Below, in pieces: positions 22,714-32,020 of a DNA stretch of 38,361 nt. The stretch is from a virus. The position numbers and the translations under genes were made by a program. The first letter of the stretch is position 1, and each line of letters opens with the position of its first letter. A model generated the notes under the pieces. It did not search any database. It was not told the origin of the DNA and saw nothing but the letters and a program-made list of their open reading frames with translations. The stretch spans positions 1 through 38,361 of IMG/VR virus record IMGVR_UViG_3300027902_000329. One strand, written 5' to 3'.

Positions 22714-23820
22714 ATGGTTAATATGGATCTGATGACCCCAAATGGTGTTTCGGGGCCTGTTGCCAACTATATGGCACAGCAGGGTCACATTGACCCGAAC
22801 CGCCTGCGTCCGTGGTTTAACACCCGGGATGGCAGAACCTATGTCACGATTTATGGTGGCGGCGATCCGAAGAAAAAGGAGAGTTACCGGAACATCGAGA
22901 TCAATCGCAGCGAGATCCAGACTTACGGCACCCTTCGCCGTGATGAATGGAAACAATTGGACGAGGCTCTCCTGCGTATCTCTGAATTTCGCCTCGGTGG
23001 AATTCAGGACCTGATTGACAACGGGCTGGTTTACAACCTCGGCAATGCCATGGGCACCACGGTCCTGGAATATCATTCCATGTCCAATGCCATGGAGGCG
23101 GTGGTTACCATGGATGGTGTTACTCGCAGTTCGGGTGATCGCCCCACCTATCGGTACCATTACATGCCGATCCCGGTTATTCACAGTGACTTCGAGATCA
23201 ACTCTCGTTCACTGGCGGCCAGCCGGTCACTCGGTAATCCTCTCGATGTGGATTCGGTTGAGCGTGGTACTCGGAAAGTCAATGAGCAACTCGAATCTCT
23301 GCTGTTTGGCACCGGCTCCTACACCTTTGGCGACAAAGGCGAAGATGGCCGGAACAGTATCTACAGCTATCTGTCTCACCCCGATCGAAACAAAGTGACC
23401 TTGAGCACGTCTTGGGCGTCACAGACAGCGGCCCTGATCATCACCGACGTGATGAATATGAAGCAGGCATCCATCAACGCCAAACACTATGGCCCTTGGG
23501 TCCTGTATATCCCAACGGCTTACGAAACCATCATCGACCAGGATTACAATGCGGTCACTCCCGGCACCACCATCCGTGAGCGCATCCTGAAGATCGCCGG
23601 CATCAAAGGCATCAAAGTCATTGACACCTTGCCAGCCAACAATGTGGTTATGGTACAGATGACTTCTGATGTGGTTCGGCTGATCAAGGGCATGGGCATC
23701 CAGGTTGTGGAATGGCAGACGGAAGGCCAGTTCATTACCAAGTACAAAGTGATGACGATCCAGGTCCCTCAGGTTCGTGCGGATCAGGATGGTCATTCCG
23801 GCGTCGTTCATTTGGCCTAA
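22714..23820 (+). CDS. Major capsid protein, encapsulin/linocin-like HK97 fold
   Basis: A 368-residue protein with AAAGGAGAG before the ATG. The C-terminal half (YGPWVLYIPTAYETIIDQDY; GTTIRERILKIAGIKGIKVI; VVRLIKGMGIQVVEWQ) is that of encapsulin/linocin-like phage capsid proteins. No long N-terminal delta domain is present, in line with a separate scaffold. Codon use is GC-rich, as for a highly expressed gene. Confidence 0.88.
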   Translation: MVNMDLMTPNGVSGPVANYMAQQGHIDPNRLRPWFNTRDGRTYVTIYGGGDPKKKESYRNIEINRSEIQTYGTLRRDEWKQLDEALLRISEFRLGGIQDLIDNGLVYNLGNAMGTTVLEYHSMSNAMEAVVTMDGVTRSSGDRPTYRYHYMPIPVIHSDFEINSRSLAASRSLGNPLDVDSVERGTRKVNEQLESLLFGTGSYTFGDKGEDGRNSIYSYLSHPDRNKVTLSTSWASQTAALIITDVMNMKQASINAKHYGPWVLYIPTAYETIIDQDYNAVTPGTTIRERILKIAGIKGIKVIDTLPANNVVMVQMTSDVVRLIKGMGIQVVEWQTEGQFITKYKVMTIQVPQVRADQDGHSGVVHLA

Positions 23821-23864
23821 ACTAAACTGGAGCTAATCATGCTCTTTAACATATTGAGGTTAGA

Positions 23865-24383
23865 GTGGCCAAGTGGGGATATCGAGTTGTTAATCATGTC
23901 GATATTAATCGTTATAATCAATCTGTAGTTAGGCTTGATCAATTCGATGTGATTAGGAATTCTGATAACAAAATTATTAACCCCGGCCCTCTAACAGTTA
24001 AGGGCGCCGAGAAGCTGGTTTGGGACCTACCGACGCCAGTTGAAGAAGTCATTGAACCAAAGGAGAAGATCATGACTAATCAAAGTCAAGAGTTAAAATG
24101 GCTGAATGTATCAGGGATCTTTCAGACCAGAGATGGTAGAGTAATCCAACCTGGTGAAACCTTTAAGGCTTGTCCGGAAGATGTTCCTGAGGCCTTTCGT
24201 AATACAATTAGTCCTCTTGAACCACTTCCAGAAGATCGCCCTCTGGAAGTGGTTGAGCCACAGTATCAAATTATCTCTCGTGGCCCGGGCTGGTTCAACG
24301 TCGTCGATGGTAATGGCAAGGTGAAGAATGAAAAGCCATTAAAGCAGGCCGACGCCCAGGCTCTTATAACAAGTCTTTCCTAA
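23865..24383 (+). CDS. Hypothetical protein with repeated small domain
   Basis: A 172-residue protein; GTG start with GAGG upstream. FDVIRNSDNKIINPGPLTVKG (about 27-47) and FNVVDGNGKVKNEKPLKQAD (about 144-163) look like two copies of one beta-strand module. Between them lies an SH3-like GRVIQPGETFKACPED. An internal ATG at 24072 has AAAGGAG upstream and would give a 103-residue product with the last two parts. It follows the capsid gene, so a head role is possible. Confidence 0.6.
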   Translation: MAKWGYRVVNHVDINRYNQSVVRLDQFDVIRNSDNKIINPGPLTVKGAEKLVWDLPTPVEEVIEPKEKIMTNQSQELKWLNVSGIFQTRDGRVIQPGETFKACPEDVPEAFRNTISPLEPLPEDRPLEVVEPQYQIISRGPGWFNVVDGNGKVKNEKPLKQADAQALITSLS

Positions 24384-24402
24384 CTGACGGAGGATTGTAT
24401 GA

Positions 24403-24840
24403 ATGGTCCAGACTCGGCCTCAGCAAGCCTTCGGTCTTCATCTGACTCTTGACGGATACGACTGCCCGAAAGAGAGGTTGATAAATCTTGATCTGGTTTA
24501 CAGGTTTTTAGATACCTGTCCAGATCTGATTTATATGACTAAGATTATGCCACCTTACGCCTTCAAGTATCAAGGCAAGGTGGCAGACGACTGGGGCCTT
24601 TCTGGATTTGTCCTCATAGCAGAATCTCACATTAGCGTTCATACTTTTCCCGATCGTAATTATCTAAGCCTCGATATCTTTTCTTGTAAAAAGTTTGATA
24701 TTGAAGAGACGATTTCCTACGCGGTAGATTTGTTCGGAATTGGGAGACACGAGAAGAATACTTTTGATCGTGGGCTTGAATTTCCTCGTGATCAAGAAGC
24801 AGTAACAGAATTTTTAGAAGGGCAGAGAAAAGAATTATGA
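24403..24840 (+). CDS. speD: S-adenosylmethionine decarboxylase
   Basis: A 145-residue protein of the short bacterial class (SpeH/SpeD type). AESHISVHTFPD (73-84) holds the self-cleavage site E74-S75 that yields the pyruvoyl group; H80 and C95 (FSCKK) match catalytic residues. It makes decarboxylated AdoMet, the aminopropyl donor for spermidine. Polyamines could neutralise packaged DNA or fit host physiology. GGAGG lies upstream of the ATG. First gene of the metabolic island. Confidence 0.88.
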   Translation: MVQTRPQQAFGLHLTLDGYDCPKERLINLDLVYRFLDTCPDLIYMTKIMPPYAFKYQGKVADDWGLSGFVLIAESHISVHTFPDRNYLSLDIFSCKKFDIEETISYAVDLFGIGRHEKNTFDRGLEFPRDQEAVTEFLEGQRKEL

Positions 24841-25523
24841 AATGGACGCCTCCGAACATGTGGGAGGGAGGTGATTGTTTTATAATTGGTGGAGGCGCAT
24901 CGATAGTGAGCCAGTTTGGTATTCCTCAAGAAGTAGTTGATCAAGTTAAAGTAAACCAAACTATGGCTCATCTTTACTCTCCATATATGAAGGAACTTCA
25001 TGATAAACATATCATTGGGGTCAACAACGCCTACATGTTAGGAGATTGGGTAGACTGTGTTTTCTTTGGTGATTGTGCCTGGTATCTTGTTCACCGTCAA
25101 AACTTAGCTAAATTTGCTGGTCTGAAAGTAACTTGCTGTCCACGATTTGCAGAAAAACCTGAGAGCAGATGTGAAGGAATCAAATATCTTGCCAAGGATG
25201 GTAGTCATAGATATGGTATAAGCGAGATTCCAACACGAGTAGCTTGGAATCATAACTCTGGCGCTGCTGCAATTAACTTAGCAGTTCACTTAGGAGTCAA
25301 GAAGATCAACCTGCTGGGATTCGATATGTGTCTGGACGAGAAGAATACGAGTCATTGGCATGGCTCTCATGGCAATAAAAATTGTCCACCATTCAAAAGA
25401 CACTTAAAGGGGTTCCCGGAGATTGCTGAGGACGCACAAAAAAGAGGAATTGAGATCCTCAACACCAGTAGTATAAGTAACATTGAGGAATTTCCTAAAG
25501 TCGAACTAAGGAGTTTGTTATGA
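24837..25523 (+). CDS. DUF115-like protein (phage norphogenetic family)
   Basis: A 228-residue protein, ATGA-coupled on both sides. DCFIIGGGASIVSQF at the N-terminus is a Rossmann-like loop; GVNNAYMLGDWVDCVFFGD and HNSGAAAINLAVHLGVKKINLLGFDM match the DUF115/MptE-like family often named norphogenetic protein in phages. Relatives include glycosyltransferase-like and pterin pyrophosphokinase-like enzymes; the substrate is unknown. Confidence 0.7.
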   Translation: MKWTPPNMWEGGDCFIIGGGASIVSQFGIPQEVVDQVKVNQTMAHLYSPYMKELHDKHIIGVNNAYMLGDWVDCVFFGDCAWYLVHRQNLAKFAGLKVTCCPRFAEKPESRCEGIKYLAKDGSHRYGISEIPTRVAWNHNSGAAAINLAVHLGVKKINLLGFDMCLDEKNTSHWHGSHGNKNCPPFKRHLKGFPEIAEDAQKRGIEILNTSSISNIEEFPKVELRSLL

Positions 25524-25885
25524 AAAAATTGGTTCTTGCATTGTTTTTGGTATGTTTAATGACTTCGGTGGTCGTGGCTGCTAATTCTACGATCGTAGAT
25601 AGGAATTTTATTTATGTGATCTTTGATGGGACATCTAGTTGGAGTATCTTAACTGATGGTAAGATGCCCAATGGGTGTTCTTTATGGACTATTGCTATCA
25701 AACCTAATGCTGCTAATGACAACGCTATAGTGCGAAATCTGAATGCAACTGGAATCCCCATCTTTGATTTTAAAGATACTACAGGTGGTGGTATTCTTGA
25801 CAACTATGGAGGAGTTCCTGCAAAACCATATGTTGTTGGAACGGAAGTTACCGCCGGTAGTAAAATGCTGATCGTGGTTCAATAA
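25520..25885 (+). CDS. Secreted small protein
   Basis: A 121-residue protein with a clear signal peptide (about 1-21, ending VVVAANS) and a beta-rich mature part (FDGTSSWSILTDG; NGCSLWTIAIKPN). It should be exported by the host to the periplasm or surface. No family recognised. It lies between the DUF115-like gene and the dehydrogenase. Confidence 0.6.
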   Translation: MKKLVLALFLVCLMTSVVVAANSTIVDRNFIYVIFDGTSSWSILTDGKMPNGCSLWTIAIKPNAANDNAIVRNLNATGIPIFDFKDTTGGGILDNYGGVPAKPYVVGTEVTAGSKMLIVVQ

Positions 25886-25886
25886 A

Positions 25887-26888
25887 ATGAAAGGGGCCAT
25901 CCTGACAGAATTAGACGCTCCTCTCATCGTAGCTGAACTAGAAGCCCCGCCCCTTGGGGTAGGCCAAGTTCTGGTAAAGGTTTTTGCCAGCGGTATCTGC
26001 GGTGCTCAGATGGGGGAAATATCAGGAGCCAAGGGTTCTGACAAATGGCTTCCTCATCTTTTGGGCCATGAAGGCGGCGGGATCGTTTTGGAAGTCGGCC
26101 CTGGGGTGACTCAGGTCAAGCCTGGCGACCACGTTGTCATGCACTGGCGGAAGGGGCCGGGGATTGAAGCAAAGCCTCCCCGGTATCAATGGGGCGACAA
26201 ATCCGTGGGCGGTGGTTGGGTCACCACCTTTAACGACCATGCTATCGTTTCTGAGAACCGACTTACTCCGATTGGTAAGAACATCCCCTTTGAGATTGCG
26301 GCCCTTATGGGGTGTGCGGTAACCACTGCTCTGGGGATGGTCAACAATGAGGCCAAGTTGAAAATTGGGGAATCGGTGGCGGTGGCCGGCTGCGGCGGGG
26401 TGGGTTTGAACGTCATCCAGGCAGCGGCCTTGGTTGGTGGGAACCCTATCGTTGCCATGGATAGAGAAACAAGTAAACATGTAATTGCAATTCAGGCAGG
26501 GGCTTCCTTTGCCGTCAACTCCTTTCTCGGTGTAGATAAAGTCGATGTTTTCGTCGACACTACCGGCAATGTGGATGTGATTGTCGCAGGGTACGACCTC
26601 ATTAAACCGGCTGGGGGGAGAATGATCCTCTTGGGCCAGCCTCACCATGAAGATTGTTTGACCTTGCCCGGGATGCGACGGCACTATTGTGGTAAGACCA
26701 TCCTGGACAGTCAAGGCGGGCTCACGGACCCGGCGGTAGACATTCCCCGATATCTTGCTCTTTACACAGCCGGGAGGCTTCCCTTGGAACAGTTTATTAC
26801 TCATCGGTTTCCCTTGGAGGAGGTAAACGAGGCCCTGGACGTGGTTCGTAGTGGGCAAGCGGGCCGGGTTATCCTGGAAATGACATGA
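25887..26888 (+). CDS. Zinc-dependent alcohol dehydrogenase (MDR family)
   Basis: A 333-residue medium-chain dehydrogenase. Catalytic zinc ligands: C38 (SGICGAQ), H61-E62 (LGHEGGG) and C143 (LMGCAVTT). The NAD(P) loop is VAGCGGVGLN (166-175). The usual four-Cys structural zinc lobe is missing (no Cys between 90 and 115). It oxidises or reduces an alcohol, here likely a sugar intermediate, given the SDR, kinase and ThDP genes downstream. GC-rich stretches differ from the AT-rich genes before it. Coupled to the SDR gene by 4 nt. Confidence 0.9.
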   Translation: MKGAILTELDAPLIVAELEAPPLGVGQVLVKVFASGICGAQMGEISGAKGSDKWLPHLLGHEGGGIVLEVGPGVTQVKPGDHVVMHWRKGPGIEAKPPRYQWGDKSVGGGWVTTFNDHAIVSENRLTPIGKNIPFEIAALMGCAVTTALGMVNNEAKLKIGESVAVAGCGGVGLNVIQAAALVGGNPIVAMDRETSKHVIAIQAGASFAVNSFLGVDKVDVFVDTTGNVDVIVAGYDLIKPAGGRMILLGQPHHEDCLTLPGMRRHYCGKTILDSQGGLTDPAVDIPRYLALYTAGRLPLEQFITHRFPLEEVNEALDVVRSGQAGRVILEMT

Positions 26889-27508
26889 AAACAGTTCTGA
26901 TAACAGGTGCCAATAGAGGATTGGGAGCAGAACTTGCCAGAGTATTTGATGAGGCAAGCTATAATCTGATCCTTCATTCTGGTCGAATTGATGGGAATCT
27001 ACGCAATCAGAAAACTATTGATACTCTAGCATCGGAGGCGCAAGTAAAAGGTCTCGACATCCTTATCAATAACGCTGGTGTCCACCTGACCAAACCTTTT
27101 GTAGATATGACTATTGAAGAAATCAGAGAAGTGATCGAAGTCAACCTCATTGCTCCGATACTTTTAACAAAGGCAGTATGGCCAATTTTCTTAAGACAAA
27201 ACTCCGGCCTGGTGATCAATATCAATTCCTTATCGGGTAAGTTTGGCGGTCCAGGAGAATCTATTTATTCTGCTAGTAAAGCAGGATTGGCTGGTTTTTC
27301 CGATGTTTTACAGTACGATTCTCCACCCGGCGGTATTCGGATACTTAACTTAAACATAGGCGCTATGCGCACTGACATGAGCCAGAGCAGGCCGGATAAT
27401 GATAAGTTCATCGACCCTCATGACTCAGCCAAAGCGATCCTTGGCTTCTGTGAGAACTATCCTAGTTTACGTATCACCTCGGCTGATCTGAAGAGGAGGG
27501 TCTATTGA
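26885..27508 (+). CDS. Short-chain dehydrogenase/reductase (SDR)
   Basis: A 207-residue protein. Cofactor loop TGANRGLG (7-14), NNAG (62-65), catalytic S115, Y128 and K132 (YSASK). It is slightly shorter than most SDRs and may lack part of the substrate lid. It reduces or oxidises a carbonyl on the same pathway as its neighbours. It overlaps both neighbours by 4 nt. Confidence 0.9.
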   Translation: MKTVLITGANRGLGAELARVFDEASYNLILHSGRIDGNLRNQKTIDTLASEAQVKGLDILINNAGVHLTKPFVDMTIEEIREVIEVNLIAPILLTKAVWPIFLRQNSGLVININSLSGKFGGPGESIYSASKAGLAGFSDVLQYDSPPGGIRILNLNIGAMRTDMSQSRPDNDKFIDPHDSAKAILGFCENYPSLRITSADLKRRVY

Positions 27509-28437
27509 AACTTGGAGGCAACATTGTAGTCATCGGTGACGTGATGCTGGACGTTTATATCAGTGGTCAGGCACACCGCCTGTCCCCGGAAGCCCCGGTC
27601 CCTGTCGTGGCGGTGGAATCTAAGACTTCCACTCTGGGTGGTGCGGGCAACGTGGCCCTTAATCTGGCGCACCTGGGTTGCAAGGTTTGGCTGTTCGGAG
27701 TCAAGGGTGATGATGTGGCCGGCAAGAAGATCGTCTCTATCTTGTTCGCTAACGGGATAGAAAACCGGCTGGTGACCGACTACAACGTGCCCACTATCAC
27801 CAAAACTCGGGTCATGGCCAACTCTCAGCAGCTTCTCCGGTTCGATGAGGAAAAGAAGAGTAGTGGCTCGGGTATGCTCACAGAAATCAACGGGATATTG
27901 GAAGGCGATGTGCAGGCAGTGATCTTATCAGATTATGACAAGGGAATTCTATCTTCTGATTTAGTTACTTCTATTATTACTCAATGCAAAGCTAAAAGAA
28001 TTCCTGTTTTTGTAGATCCCAAACAGAGTGATTGGAGTAGATATAAAGGGGCAACTCTTATTAAACCAAACTTAGCCGAGTTAGAGTCGGCAGCAGAAGA
28101 GAAAGCCAAAACTCCAGATGACATAGTTCGTTTAGCAATTAAGATGAAGTGTAAGTATAATTTTGGATCTATTCTGGTAACAATGGGTCCTCAGGGAATG
28201 CTTTTACTTAATATAGGTTCTCCTCAGTTTGTTCCAACCAGAGCAAAAGAAGTTTTTGATGTTTCCGGAGCCGGTGACACTGTGATCGCCACCATGGCAG
28301 CTTGTGTGTGTTCTGACTATTCTATTTCTGAGTCTGCTCAGATTGCTAACGCTGCGGCCGGTATTGTTGTGGGCAAGTTAGGAACTAAGTCCATTACACT
28401 TGAAGAATTAAAAGAAACTTTGGAGGTAGTATGCTAA
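27505..28437 (+). CDS. PfkB-family sugar kinase, HldE/RfaE kinase-domain type
   Basis: A 310-residue protein with a TTG start behind GAGGAGGG. GDVMLDVYISGQAHRLSPEA and VPVVAVESKTSTLGGAGNVA are close to the heptose-7-phosphate kinase domain of HldE; the catalytic base is D258 (DVSGAGDT). The nucleotidyltransferase half of HldE is absent. It probably phosphorylates a heptose phosphate or related sugar at C1. Composition shifts from GC-rich to AT-rich near 27900, suggesting a mosaic. Confidence 0.85.
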   Translation: MKLGGNIVVIGDVMLDVYISGQAHRLSPEAPVPVVAVESKTSTLGGAGNVALNLAHLGCKVWLFGVKGDDVAGKKIVSILFANGIENRLVTDYNVPTITKTRVMANSQQLLRFDEEKKSSGSGMLTEINGILEGDVQAVILSDYDKGILSSDLVTSIITQCKAKRIPVFVDPKQSDWSRYKGATLIKPNLAELESAAEEKAKTPDDIVRLAIKMKCKYNFGSILVTMGPQGMLLLNIGSPQFVPTRAKEVFDVSGAGDTVIATMAACVCSDYSISESAQIANAAAGIVVGKLGTKSITLEELKETLEVVC

Positions 28438-29618
28438 CCAAGCAAAATTTGATAGACTTTGAGAAGAACCTAGCTGACAAATACGATGCCGGTGAGTATC
28501 CGTATCTTGTGCACCTATCAGGAGGTAATGAAGATCAGCTTATTGAACTATTCAAAGAGGTGTCGTTAGATGACTATGTCTTCTCGACACACCGCTCTCA
28601 TTATCATTATCTCTTACATGGCGGAGACCAAGTTCACCTGGAGTCCCTGATCGCCCGTGGTAAGAGTATGTTTGTCTTTGACCGGGTCCGAAATTTCTTC
28701 ACCTCTTCTATCCTGGCGGGGACTGCGGCTATCGCGGTCGGCGTGGCCTGGGCCTTGAAGCGGAAAGATAGCAAGCAACGTGTCTGGTGCTTTATCGGGG
28801 ATGGGGCGGCCGATGAGGGCCACTTTTATGAGGCGGCCAGGTACGTTGAAGGCTTTGGCCTGCCCTGTACCTTCATTGTGGAGGACAACAATCGCTCTGT
28901 GACTGCCTGCAGAGATGAACGGTGGGGTTGTTACACGGAGCCCTGCCAGTTCAAGTGTGTCCGTCGATACCACTATACCCCTACCTACCCCCACGGCGGC
29001 ACGGGCACTCCGGGGTGGCTCAAGTTCAAGAGCAAGGCGGTCCTGGAGGAAATGCCCAGGCCCCGACACCTGGATTATAAAATTCAGCCGTCTTTCAGGA
29101 AATACAAGGAAGCCATTACTGAATCCATGAATATGCTGGCCGATGCTGGCGCCATCTTTGTGGGTTACAACGTGCGCCACGGGTCTGCCTATGGCACCTT
29201 GAATGATATCCCCGAATCTAAGCGTCTGGAAACCCCCGTGGCCGAAAATCTGATGGCTGGCCTGGCTATGGGAATGTCGCTGGAAGGGTTCAAGCCTGTC
29301 CTGTTCTTTGAGCGCCAGGACTTCATTTACAACGCACTGGATGCTCTAGTTAATCAGGCTGACAAGGTGGAGGTTATCTCAGAAGGACAGTATCGATTCC
29401 CGATCATCATCCGGTCTGTCATCGGCGGAGTGACCCCCTTCTATGCCGGTATCACGCACACCTCGGATTTGACAGAGCTCTGTCAAAAGATGTTCACGTT
29501 CCCCGTGCTTCAGCCGCGCACCTCCGGCGAAGTGCTGGGGGCCTATCGGGCAGCCCTGGATTATCCGAGTCCGGTTTTAATTTCTGAACCCAAAGAATTG
29601 CATGAGACGGTGTGCTGA
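28431..29618 (+). CDS. Single-chain thiamine diphosphate enzyme (E1 / transketolase-like)
   Basis: A 395-residue protein that joins an alpha-type part (ThDP site GDG 123-125 to NN 153-154) and a beta-type pyrimidine-binding part (TPVAENLMAGLAMGM, activating Glu E272). It is smaller than transketolase and lacks the third domain. It should make or break a C-C bond next to a keto group. Alongside a sugar kinase, SDR and dehydrogenase it likely builds an unusual sugar. GC-rich from about 28650 on. Confidence 0.8.
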   Translation: MLTKQNLIDFEKNLADKYDAGEYPYLVHLSGGNEDQLIELFKEVSLDDYVFSTHRSHYHYLLHGGDQVHLESLIARGKSMFVFDRVRNFFTSSILAGTAAIAVGVAWALKRKDSKQRVWCFIGDGAADEGHFYEAARYVEGFGLPCTFIVEDNNRSVTACRDERWGCYTEPCQFKCVRRYHYTPTYPHGGTGTPGWLKFKSKAVLEEMPRPRHLDYKIQPSFRKYKEAITESMNMLADAGAIFVGYNVRHGSAYGTLNDIPESKRLETPVAENLMAGLAMGMSLEGFKPVLFFERQDFIYNALDALVNQADKVEVISEGQYRFPIIIRSVIGGVTPFYAGITHTSDLTELCQKMFTFPVLQPRTSGEVLGAYRAALDYPSPVLISEPKELHETVC

Positions 29619-32020
29619 TGAATTGCCTTTGTGGATGTAACACCTATAAAACCGAAATCCGGGCCGGCTTTATTACCGACAAACACGGCGCATCGGTTGC
29701 TCAGGAAATCCCGATCGGCGTCTGCGATTGCTGCGGCATGATCCGGCAGATTGACCTTCCCTTTTCCAATGAGGAGGAGTACGGGCGGTATTATTCTGAA
29801 AAGTACCCTCCGGGGGGAACAGAATATCTGCCTGGCCATCAGTATGAACATGACCAAGCTTCTGCACAAAAGACCTTTGAACGACTAAAACTGACTGGTG
29901 CCAAACGTCTTCTGGACCTTGGCTGTGGCAGTGGTGCTCTGGTAGAATACTGCCGGGGGAAACGAATTGAATCTTACGGATGCGAGCTCTCCCGGTATCA
30001 TTATGCCCCTGAAAACCCCTTCATTTATTATCGCAAGTTTGAAGAGATCTTCTTTCCCACCGATCATTTTGACCGGATAGTTTGTGCAGATGTGGTGGAG
30101 CATGTTTTAGACCCGATCCAATTCCTTAAAGAGATTTTCCGGGTGACTTCCCAACTCGGGATCTGCTTTATCGAAATTCCTCTGTTCTTTGATGAGAAAG
30201 AAGGAAAGGGTCACTGGAAAAGGATCGAACATATCTGGTACTTCACTCCGGAACAATTCAAGAAAACTTTGCGGCGGGTCGGGTTTACAGACATAGAGAC
30301 GATGGTCAAACCCGGTGCCAAGATCGTCTTCATCGTCAAGAAGCCGGAACAGACGAGGATTAAGTTACTTCTTCCCCCTGGGGTAGGAGACTCTTATTGG
30401 ACGCTCATAAAAATGGAAGCCTTTTTTAAACGGGAGGGAATTAATCCTCCGGTTGATGCACTTGTAGCTTGTCCTAGGGCAAAGAAACACGACTCTCACT
30501 CCAGAGTTTTTCCTTACTTAGCAATGTTTCCCTTCCTTAACTCTACCGGAGAGGTTAAATTTAACCCTCGGGACCCGGTTTGGAAAGAAGCCTATCTGCA
30601 ACAGGGCCTGTCAATATTCGAGAATGTTCAGGGCTGCGATTACTTTATCACCTGGAACGGGCACCAACGGGCAGGCAAGGACCTGGACAAGGACATCGAA
30701 CCAGATTTGAAATGTAACTGGTATCTTCCCAGGTTTATTTCCCTTCAGGAAGAAAACTATCGTCAGAACAGCATTGCCAAGTATGGAGACTACCTGGTGT
30801 TTTATTGGAGCTTTCAGGGCACCGGGCGTCGAATTTTTCGTCACTTCTCTCTGGAACAAATCTCTGATGCCATCGGTTCGATAGTTGAGGCAACTGGATT
30901 GACTCCAGTTCTGGTCGGGGCGGTGTGGGATCTGGACGATGTGGAACTTGAAAAACTGTGGCATCTACTCCCAAAAAATTCTATTGACCTTCGTGGAAAG
31001 ACCACCATCGAAGAGGTTTTTGGTCTTATGCGAGGTGCCAAGGCTGTTATAGGTATGAACTCTGGGATCACGATCATGGCAGGGGTTTTTGGAGTAAAGA
31101 CGATCCTACTTTATCATGATTATCTTTTCACTGGTACCGTCCATCGGGATTTCGCTTGGAAGACCTTTCCACCTGACGTTCGTAAGAAAACTTATTTTGC
31201 TGAGTTTGCTGACACCTCTACACCAGAGGGATTTGCAGCTCGAGCTATCTCTGTGATCAAAGACTTTCCTTATATCCAGAAAAAAGATTATGTTCGGAAG
31301 TCTGGAGAGGGAGTTATGGAACTATCCAGTGAAGACCCCCAGTCGAGTCATGCTTCCATAAGGGCTATAGAAAAGAAAGGGACCCCTCACGAAACCACCA
31401 TCGCTTGTGTTTTGAAGACAGGAGGTGACTTCAATGCACGTTATGTAACCAACTTGAAGAGTGCACTAGATAGGAATCTTACTTATCCTTTTCGGTTTGT
31501 CTGTCTTACAGATGACCTAGAGGTTAAGGGTGTAGACACTATCCGTCTGACAAACGGCCATCCAGGATGGTGGTCAAAGATAGAATTATTTCGTCCTGGC
31601 TGGATATCTACTGAAAGAGTTTTATACTTTGACCTTGACACCATCATCCTGAGGAACATCGATGACCTCCTGGAATTGGGTGGTAGCTTCTACGGCTTGC
31701 AGCCCTGGAACCGAGCAAACCGATTGGCTGGAAATGTCGCTTCCGGGATCATGTCTTGGAAAAACGGTGCTTATGACTTCCTGTACAATGAGTTTAATCT
31801 GACAGAGATTCACAGGAAAGGCGATCAGGCTTATATTTCTGCGGCACTACGAGCTCATGGGGATACGTTCACACCTCTTCAAGAAGTGGTCCCAGGAATC
31901 TACTCCTATAAACGAGAGTATCGACTGGGAAGACATGACGATGCCCGGATCATCTGTTTCCATGGTCGTCCTCGTGTACATGAAGTTGAAGAGCATTGGG
32001 TGAAGGAGGCTTGGAGATAA
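29618..32020 (+). CDS. Methyltransferase - GT9-like - GT8-like trifunctional fusion
   Basis: An 800-residue protein; ATG 29618 overlaps the previous stop, and a GTG two codons earlier is possible. It opens with Cys pairs (CLCGC, CDCCG) and a class I AdoMet methyltransferase (LLDLGCGSGAL near residue 100; CADVVEHV), like sugar C-methyltransferases. About 250-540 resembles a GT9 heptosyltransferase (GMNSGITIMAGVFGVKTILLY). About 585-800 is a GT8/GT-A-like glycosyltransferase (VLYFDLDTIIL, with a DxD metal site). It could methylate a sugar and add it and a second one to a glycan or phage component. Confidence 0.75.
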   Translation: MNCLCGCNTYKTEIRAGFITDKHGASVAQEIPIGVCDCCGMIRQIDLPFSNEEEYGRYYSEKYPPGGTEYLPGHQYEHDQASAQKTFERLKLTGAKRLLDLGCGSGALVEYCRGKRIESYGCELSRYHYAPENPFIYYRKFEEIFFPTDHFDRIVCADVVEHVLDPIQFLKEIFRVTSQLGICFIEIPLFFDEKEGKGHWKRIEHIWYFTPEQFKKTLRRVGFTDIETMVKPGAKIVFIVKKPEQTRIKLLLPPGVGDSYWTLIKMEAFFKREGINPPVDALVACPRAKKHDSHSRVFPYLAMFPFLNSTGEVKFNPRDPVWKEAYLQQGLSIFENVQGCDYFITWNGHQRAGKDLDKDIEPDLKCNWYLPRFISLQEENYRQNSIAKYGDYLVFYWSFQGTGRRIFRHFSLEQISDAIGSIVEATGLTPVLVGAVWDLDDVELEKLWHLLPKNSIDLRGKTTIEEVFGLMRGAKAVIGMNSGITIMAGVFGVKTILLYHDYLFTGTVHRDFAWKTFPPDVRKKTYFAEFADTSTPEGFAARAISVIKDFPYIQKKDYVRKSGEGVMELSSEDPQSSHASIRAIEKKGTPHETTIACVLKTGGDFNARYVTNLKSALDRNLTYPFRFVCLTDDLEVKGVDTIRLTNGHPGWWSKIELFRPGWISTERVLYFDLDTIILRNIDDLLELGGSFYGLQPWNRANRLAGNVASGIMSWKNGAYDFLYNEFNLTEIHRKGDQAYISAALRAHGDTFTPLQEVVPGIYSYKREYRLGRHDDARIICFHGRPRVHEVEEHWVKEAWR

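Noticed and set aside
23839-23928. A 29-codon ORF behind GGAG with a hydrophobic end
   Set aside because: Overlaps the start of the 23865 gene and has no other support; left as a bare possibility.
26022-26957. A 311-codon minus-strand ORF opposite the alcohol dehydrogenase
   Set aside because: The plus strand has a complete zinc dehydrogenase with all key residues.
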